Source: Candidatus Thorarchaeota archaeon | GTDB taxonomy: Archaea; Asgardarchaeota; Thorarchaeia; Thorarchaeales; Thorarchaeaceae | DNA: 37,728 nucleotides | Assembly (NCBI GenBank): GCA_004524595.1 | Contig: SDOA01000028.1 | Location: 1 to 37,728, forward strand | Direction of reading: 5' to 3' | Shown here: positions 33,547-37,728 of the stretch, piece after piece | Numbering within the stretch: the stretch's first letter is position 1 | Layout of the letters: the number at the start of each line of letters is the position of its first letter | The notes under the pieces: generated by a model | Told to the model about the DNA's origin: nothing | Databases searched by the model: none | Seen by the model: only the letters and a program-made list of their open reading frames with translations | Made by a program: the position numbers and the translations under genes

Positions 33547-34980
33547 ATGATGCCATCGTTAGACCCTATTCCCAAATATGATTTTACTCTTGAGGATCTT
33601 TCATGGATACCTTCGTTCATAGAAGATGTGAAAGACTATTTCTTTCCGAGACCTGAGGATAATCTCCTCATCCTCAGGCCAAATAAAATAATGCATCTTA
33701 ATGAGACAGCAATGAGAATGCTGAAACTGCTCTTTGATGGTTTGGATGTCAATACAATTGTAGAAACCTTTGTGGAAATAGGAGCAGAGAAACAGATGGT
33801 GTTGAATGACCTTGCAAATTTTGTTGACGACCTTAGAAATATGGTCTCTGGCAATCAGAACATCTACACATACAAAACAGCAAAGATTGTACCATTTGGA
33901 ACGGGAGACATAAAATATCCGGTATTGAGTGAAATAGCGTTAACCTATCGATGTAATAATGCTTGCAGGTTTTGTTATGCATTTTCACCATATCGAGAAT
34001 CAGGTGAGATGACCACTGAGGAAGTAAAAAGGGTCATCGATATGATTGTTGATGATGCCAAAGTTCCTAGCCTATCTTTCACTGGAGGAGAACCTACTCT
34101 TAGAGACGACTTGTTCGAGCTTATCTCTTATGGCCGGGAGAAAGGGCTCAGAATGAATCTCATCACAAATGGCAGACGGTGTAGTAAAAAAGAGTTTGTT
34201 CAGAAACTCGTTGATGCGGGATTAAACAGTGCACAAGTATCAATCGAGGGACCAGATAGTGAAACACATGATTATATCGTGGGATCACAAGGAGCATTTG
34301 TACAGACAGTTCAAGGAGTTAAGAATCTTCGAGAAACTGATATCTATACTCACTGCAATACTACCATCTGTCGTCCCAACGTTGATAGGTTAGAAGACCT
34401 CGTGGATTTTTTAGCTGATGAAATCAACCTGTCCTATTTCAGCATGAACATGGTAATATATACAGGGAGTGCCGCAAAGCTAAGAGACGAGCTACAGATA
34501 AAATATTCAGAAATTGAAGATATAGTTAAACGTGTTAAAAAGAGGGCAAATAAGAAGGGCATTCAATTTGTCTGGTATGCTCCAACTCCAGTTTGCCTTT
34601 TCAATCCTATTGCTTATGGATTAGGAGCAAAGAGCTGCGCATGCTGTGATGGTTTATTCTCAGTAGATGCAGAAGGTGGATTACTACCTTGTTCAAGCTT
34701 TAGTGAAGCTGTTGGCAACCTTCTAAAGGATGGCTTTGAGAAGGTATGGTACAATAGGGCAAGTCAATTTTGGAGAGCAAAAGACTTTGCTCCAGAAGGA
34801 TGCAAAAAATGTGACAAGTTCCAATACTGTTATGGAGCTTGTCCATTATATTGGGATGTCCATGGCTTTGACGAGATTAAAGAATTTTGGCCTCAGACTA
34901 GCCATATGAAAGAAAAGATAGATGAAGTTAGATTGAATCTTCGTCGACGTATTCGTGGAGACCAACATGGGATAACATGA
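33547..34980 (+). CDS. Radical SAM/SPASM protein with N-terminal PqqD-like (RRE) region; putative peptide maturase
   Basis: 477 aa, PqqE-like layout. Residues about 30-100 resemble a PqqD/RRE peptide-recognition domain (LILRPNKIMHLNETAMRMLK, then a helical part). The radical SAM core has CxxxCxxC with Cys136, Cys140 and Cys143 and the GGEP motif (180-183). The SPASM region has Cys364, Cys366 and Cys367, Cys382, then C-x2-C-x5-C-x3-C (419, 422, 428, 432). The usual final Cys is missing. Such enzymes install crosslinks or other changes in ribosomal peptides, or act on protein side chains, using [4Fe-4S] clusters. No short precursor peptide is visible nearby. The divergent gene's Cys/His tail is the best local candidate. 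Start at ATG 33547, explained by the promoter spacing. Convergent with the DinB-like gene. Confidence 0.88.
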   Translation: MMPSLDPIPKYDFTLEDLSWIPSFIEDVKDYFFPRPEDNLLILRPNKIMHLNETAMRMLKLLFDGLDVNTIVETFVEIGAEKQMVLNDLANFVDDLRNMVSGNQNIYTYKTAKIVPFGTGDIKYPVLSEIALTYRCNNACRFCYAFSPYRESGEMTTEEVKRVIDMIVDDAKVPSLSFTGGEPTLRDDLFELISYGREKGLRMNLITNGRRCSKKEFVQKLVDAGLNSAQVSIEGPDSETHDYIVGSQGAFVQTVQGVKNLRETDIYTHCNTTICRPNVDRLEDLVDFLADEINLSYFSMNMVIYTGSAAKLRDELQIKYSEIEDIVKRVKKRANKKGIQFVWYAPTPVCLFNPIAYGLGAKSCACCDGLFSVDAEGGLLPCSSFSEAVGNLLKDGFEKVWYNRASQFWRAKDFAPEGCKKCDKFQYCYGACPLYWDVHGFDEIKEFWPQTSHMKEKIDEVRLNLRRRIRGDQHGIT

Positions 34981-34990
34981 AAGTAACTAC

Positions 34991-35485
34991 TTACTGAGGT
35001 ACACCATAATATGTCCACATACTTACTGGAACACCAGCAAGTCTCAGATACATCCATAGCTGCATCTTATGCATAGCAAGATGAGTCGTGATTTCAGGAA
35101 GATAATGCGCCCAGTTTTTGTCTGTGCCTTCTTCATAAAATGCCTTGAGATTGTTATCCAGAATCTCCGTATCTGATAGACTCTCTATATGCTCTGTGAT
35201 AGTCTTGACACCTTCATTGAAGATAACCATTAATTCTGAAAGATCAGACTTTCTCAGTTCTTTCTCATACTCTTGAACCTGTTCGAATGCTAGGAACTCC
35301 TTCGTATAAAACTTGAAATCAATGGAGGGGATCTGAGCAAGATGGTTGGCTAGGTCAAGTAGAGACCTCATCCCTTCGTATGGAGTGAAGTTCAAATCAG
35401 TCCCCTTTGCCGCTTGGAGGACAAACAGAGCCTGTTCGATCTCACGGTTGAACATTTCAAGCAATATCTTGGAAAGAGAACTCAT
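34991..35485 (-). CDS. DinB-fold (YfiT-like) metal-binding protein
   Basis: 164-aa four-helix-bundle protein of the DinB superfamily. The metal-binding His triad is visible: His48 (LANHLAQ), His135 and His139 (THLAMHKMQLWMYLRLAG), the last being the typical DinB C-terminal helix. Many relatives are thiol-dependent transferases or of unknown role. ATG 35485 begins the family-like part; longer starts (35560, 35572) add an unmatched N-terminus. A TATA-like GCTTATAGAG (complement of about 35529-35538) fits ATG 35485. It is divergent from the PLP enzyme. Confidence 0.8.
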   Translation of the reverse strand: MSSLSKILLEMFNREIEQALFVLQAAKGTDLNFTPYEGMRSLLDLANHLAQIPSIDFKFYTKEFLAFEQVQEYEKELRKSDLSELMVIFNEGVKTITEHIESLSDTEILDNNLKAFYEEGTDKNWAHYLPEITTHLAMHKMQLWMYLRLAGVPVSMWTYYGVPQ

Positions 35486-35574
35486 GTGTATCAGAATCTG
35501 ATGATAGATACAATCACAAAAGAGTCTTACTCTATAAGCACGAGGGTTTTTGTAGTCCATCTTATAAAGCAAAA

Positions 35575-36747
35575 ATGGGATATATCATGCATTGTGGAGA
35601 AATCTCAGACCTTCCTACTCCAGGCCTTCTAATCGATATAAATCGCTTGAAGATGAACATTGAGAAAATGGCAATCAAGGCTTCAGAGAACGGTGTTGCA
35701 CTGCGACCACACGTTAAGACTCACAAGTGCATTGAGATTGCAAGACTGCAAAGAGAATACGGATCAGGAGGTATTACTGTTTCCACTCTTGATGAGGCCT
35801 TAATCTTTGCTGATGCTGGTTTTAACGACATCACTTATGCAGTTCCAATTTCATCAAACAAGATTGATACTGCCTTTAAGATTGGAGAGAGAGTTCACTT
35901 AAACCTCCTTCTTGATAGCATGCGTGCTATAGAATTACTTGCTAAGAAAAGTAAGGAACGAGATATCATCTCCGATGTCCTACTAAAAATAGACTGCGGG
36001 TACCACAGGTGTGGAGTTGACCCTAATAGCTATACCTCAATCAAGCTTGTTCATAAAATAGTTGAAAGTAGTCACCTTAGATTTAGAGGAATATTGACTC
36101 ATGCTGGACATTCGTACAGCGCTGAGAGTATTGAGCAAGGAAAAAGGATTGCAAAACAAGAGCAACAAGCAATGGTTGATTTTGTTATCAAATTAAACAA
36201 TGAAGGTAGAGAACTCAAACCAGAGATAGTCAGCATTGGATCAACTCCAACGATATCAGTAACTGACTCATTTATGGAGGGTATCACAGAGATAAGACCA
36301 GGTAATTATGTATTCTACGACTATACACAAGTAACACTCCAATCCTGTAGAATAGAAGATTGTGCTCTCACACTATTATCAAGGGTGATTGGAAGATATG
36401 ATGATCATATTGTTATTGATGCAGGTGCAACAGCATTATCAAAAGATCTTGGGCCTTACGACTGTGAGGGAGAAAGAGAGTTTGGGAAGATATATTCAGA
36501 TTATGAAACCAACACAATAGATACATCCCTGAGAATTGACTCACTATCTCAAGAGCATGGAAAAGTGATAAGTAGAATTCCATTACCATTTGGCAGTATT
36601 GAACTTGATAGCATGCTTAGAATCCTTCCCAATCACTCTTGTCTCACAGCAAATCTTCATGATGTTTATTACATAATTGATGACTTGAATATCATTAACC
36701 AATGGAAAGTTCAACGACACAGACCTATTACTTCAGCTTGTTTGTGA
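35575..36747 (+). CDS. Fold-type III PLP enzyme, D-threonine aldolase/D-serine dehydratase-like
   Basis: 390-aa cytoplasmic enzyme. The N-terminal alanine-racemase-like barrel starts at DLPTPGLLIDINRL. The PLP lysine is Lys48 in RPHVKTHK. The cofactor-phosphate region includes SIGSTPTI, and the family block EIRPGNYVFYD follows. The C-terminal DSD1-type domain has EHG and an H-x-C pair in PNHSCLTANL, which in D-serine dehydratases binds zinc. Expected chemistry is dehydration or retro-aldol cleavage of a D-3-hydroxy amino acid. Which of the two cannot be decided. ATG 35587 is an alternative start, favoured if the TATA-like CTTATAAAG at 35560-35568 gives a leaderless transcript. The last 20 bases overlap the convergent gene. 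Confidence 0.88.
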   Translation: MGYIMHCGEISDLPTPGLLIDINRLKMNIEKMAIKASENGVALRPHVKTHKCIEIARLQREYGSGGITVSTLDEALIFADAGFNDITYAVPISSNKIDTAFKIGERVHLNLLLDSMRAIELLAKKSKERDIISDVLLKIDCGYHRCGVDPNSYTSIKLVHKIVESSHLRFRGILTHAGHSYSAESIEQGKRIAKQEQQAMVDFVIKLNNEGRELKPEIVSIGSTPTISVTDSFMEGITEIRPGNYVFYDYTQVTLQSCRIEDCALTLLSRVIGRYDDHIVIDAGATALSKDLGPYDCEGEREFGKIYSDYETNTIDTSLRIDSLSQEHGKVISRIPLPFGSIELDSMLRILPNHSCLTANLHDVYYIIDDLNIINQWKVQRHRPITSACL

Positions 36748-37447
36748 TGAGTCTTCCACAATAAGGGCAGGTCTCTTCTTCACCTGGAAGTACTGGCGAT
36801 TGCAGTTTCCCACCGCAGTTTGGACAGTCAGTCACTGCTTTAGGAAGTTGAGCTACAGCTTCCTGAGTGTAAATCACGCGCGAGTTCTTATCGATTGTAC
36901 CACGGAATCTACCCTTCTTTGACAATTTGTTTATAGCTTCTACAATCTGAGCATCAGTTGAATTTGTGACCTTAGCTATCTGGTCAAAGGTCATTCTTCT
37001 CTGGGCATGTAATAGATGAAGTAGACTTTCCTCTAATGAAACGGCCCCAGGGCTTACAATTTCTGACGTTCGTTGGTCTAGATAGACCAAAGGTAATTTA
37101 CGCCGTGAGAGTCTCTCCGCAGCATCAACTATTGTTTCTTGGTCTGTTCCAAGTTCACGAGCGGCTGCAGCAACTCCAATTCGACCTTCTTTTTGAACTA
37201 ACGAAATGAGAGTTCCTGAAACATCGCCAATCTTTGCTTCGCGCGTTCCTCTGCCAAGTAACCAAAGACCAATGACAAGCTCTGGAAGAGCAAGTATTCC
37301 CCATGCGACCATCCCGGATGCAACTAGGATCACAATTTCAGTTTCAGTTGTATTAATAGTAGCTTGATACACTATGAAGGTCATTGCAAACGAAATAATT
37401 ACAAGAATGACACCCAAAAGCTGCGATAGTCTAGGATTCAAACGCAC
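36728..37447 (-). CDS. Membrane protein with winged-helix domains and C-terminal zinc ribbon
   Basis: 239 aa. Two membrane helices near the N-terminus (about 9-30 and 38-66) are followed by a cytoplasmic part. This part looks like two winged-helix units: about 75-125 (LISLVQKEGRIGVAAAAREL) and 135-190 (LLHLLHAQRRMTFDQIAKVT). A C-terminal zinc ribbon has Cys208, Cys211, Cys227 and Cys230. This resembles a membrane-tethered transcription factor or a scaffold protein; no named family recognised. GTG 37447 has GGAGAGA directly upstream. A promoter-like AAGGCTTTAAG is at 37499-37510. Confidence 0.8.
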   Translation of the reverse strand: MRLNPRLSQLLGVILVIISFAMTFIVYQATINTTETEIVILVASGMVAWGILALPELVIGLWLLGRGTREAKIGDVSGTLISLVQKEGRIGVAAAARELGTDQETIVDAAERLSRRKLPLVYLDQRTSEIVSPGAVSLEESLLHLLHAQRRMTFDQIAKVTNSTDAQIVEAINKLSKKGRFRGTIDKNSRVIYTQEAVAQLPKAVTDCPNCGGKLQSPVLPGEEETCPYCGRLITNKLK

Positions 37448-37498
37448 TCTCTCCTAATGTGTTGTTTGAACTGGCACCAATTATACGTTTTGTCTTGT

Positions 37499-37510
37499 CT
37501 TAAAGCCTTC
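37499..37510 (-). promoter_or_regulatory. BRE/TATA-like promoter for the membrane winged-helix gene
   Basis: Read on the minus strand: GAAGGCTTTAAG, close to the AAGGCTTAAG core seen in the radical SAM locus. It lies about 55 bases before GTG 37447, leaving room for a leader with the GGAGAGA site. Confidence 0.45.
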
Positions 37511-37597
37511 AAAAGGCAGTTTTGCCCATTTTCAGACGTCTTTCTTCAAAATATTACTCTTTTAGGGGTCAATCCGCTTGAGGGGCTTTACAACAGA

Positions 37598-37610
37598 ATC
37601 TTTAATATAG
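37598..37610 (+). promoter_or_regulatory. TATA-like promoter for the gene at the window end
   Basis: ATCTTTAATATAG is centred about 48 bases before ATG 37653. The predicted start of transcription near 37631 leaves a short leader that contains GAAGGA. Confidence 0.45.
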
Positions 37611-37652
37611 ACAGAATTACACAAATCGAAGTACTGACCCTGAAGGACGTGT

Positions 37653-37728
37653 ATGTCATTTGGTGATCGACAAAGAAGGAGCGACAAGTGCCATCATCTT
37701 GCGGTTAACCGCGGGGAAGCCTGTGGAA
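37653..37728 (+). CDS. Partial CDS, N-terminus of an unrecognised Cys/His-containing protein
   Basis: Open frame from ATG 37653 to the window edge, 25 codons beginning MSFGDRQRRSDKCHHLAVNR, with a second Cys near the cut. GAAGGA lies five bases upstream and a TATA-like box about 48 bases upstream. The Cys-His-His and later Cys could be part of a zinc finger, but too little is present to say. Confidence 0.5.
   Translation, partial: MSFGDRQRRSDKCHHLAVNRGEACG

Noticed and set aside
37660..37728. Possible start of a structured RNA (GC-rich end of the window, such as RNase P RNA)
   Set aside because: No consensus could be matched, and the same bases form an open frame with a ribosome site and promoter.

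Overview
The window looks like a piece of an archaeal chromosome, most likely from the Asgard group (Thorarchaeia-like). This is an inference from gene content: a GTPBP1-type elongation-factor-like GTPase, an RPB9/TFS-type zinc ribbon, large secreted subtilisins held by a Thr-rich stalk and a C-terminal membrane helix, cadherin-like surface proteins, a DUF1015-SerC pair, and archaeal BRE/TATA promoters. The DNA is AT-rich and gene-dense. Ribosome sites are often visible, and several genes appear to use TTG or GTG starts. I saw no rRNA, tRNA, CRISPR array, insertion sequence or prophage.

Layout. 1-7.6 kb: a partial gene at the edge, a secreted subtilisin (+), then a minus-strand pair of a second subtilisin and an FAD-dependent oxidoreductase. 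7.7-12.0 kb: a GTPase with a possible small coupled ORF before it, then orphan genes. 12.2-16.5 kb: a toroid-repeat protein, a lone zinc ribbon, the DUF1015-SerC serine-biosynthesis pair, and a small orphan. 16.6-20.8 kb: a third subtilisin with a poly-Thr stalk, then a ClC chloride transporter. 20.9-24.7 kb: a winged-helix regulator next to a 10-bp inverted repeat that frames a TATA box, two related small proteins, two tandem universal stress proteins, and a DUF6159-like membrane protein. 25-30 kb: a giant surface protein with three Ig/cadherin-like repeats, a gluzincin-type metallopeptidase, and a membrane-anchored OB-fold protein. 30.1-35 kb: a metallophosphoesterase, a DUF2207-like membrane protein with a Cys/His repeat tail, an orphan 131-aa protein, and a divergent radical SAM/SPASM protein with an N-terminal PqqD-like region. 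35-37.7 kb: a DinB-fold protein, a fold-type III PLP enzyme, a membrane protein with winged-helix and zinc-ribbon domains, and the start of a further gene.

The most interesting locus is 30.1-35.0 kb. A radical SAM maturase of the kind that modifies ribosomal peptides shares a divergent promoter region with an operon. That operon encodes a membrane protein whose predicted cytoplasmic tail is 49 residues long with 11 Cys and 9 His, built from repeated Cys-His-Ser-Ala units and ending in Gly-Gly-Phe-Arg. The working hypothesis is that the tail is the maturase's substrate, or else a metal-binding array. The rest of the window mixes cell-surface proteolysis and adhesion genes with housekeeping metabolism.
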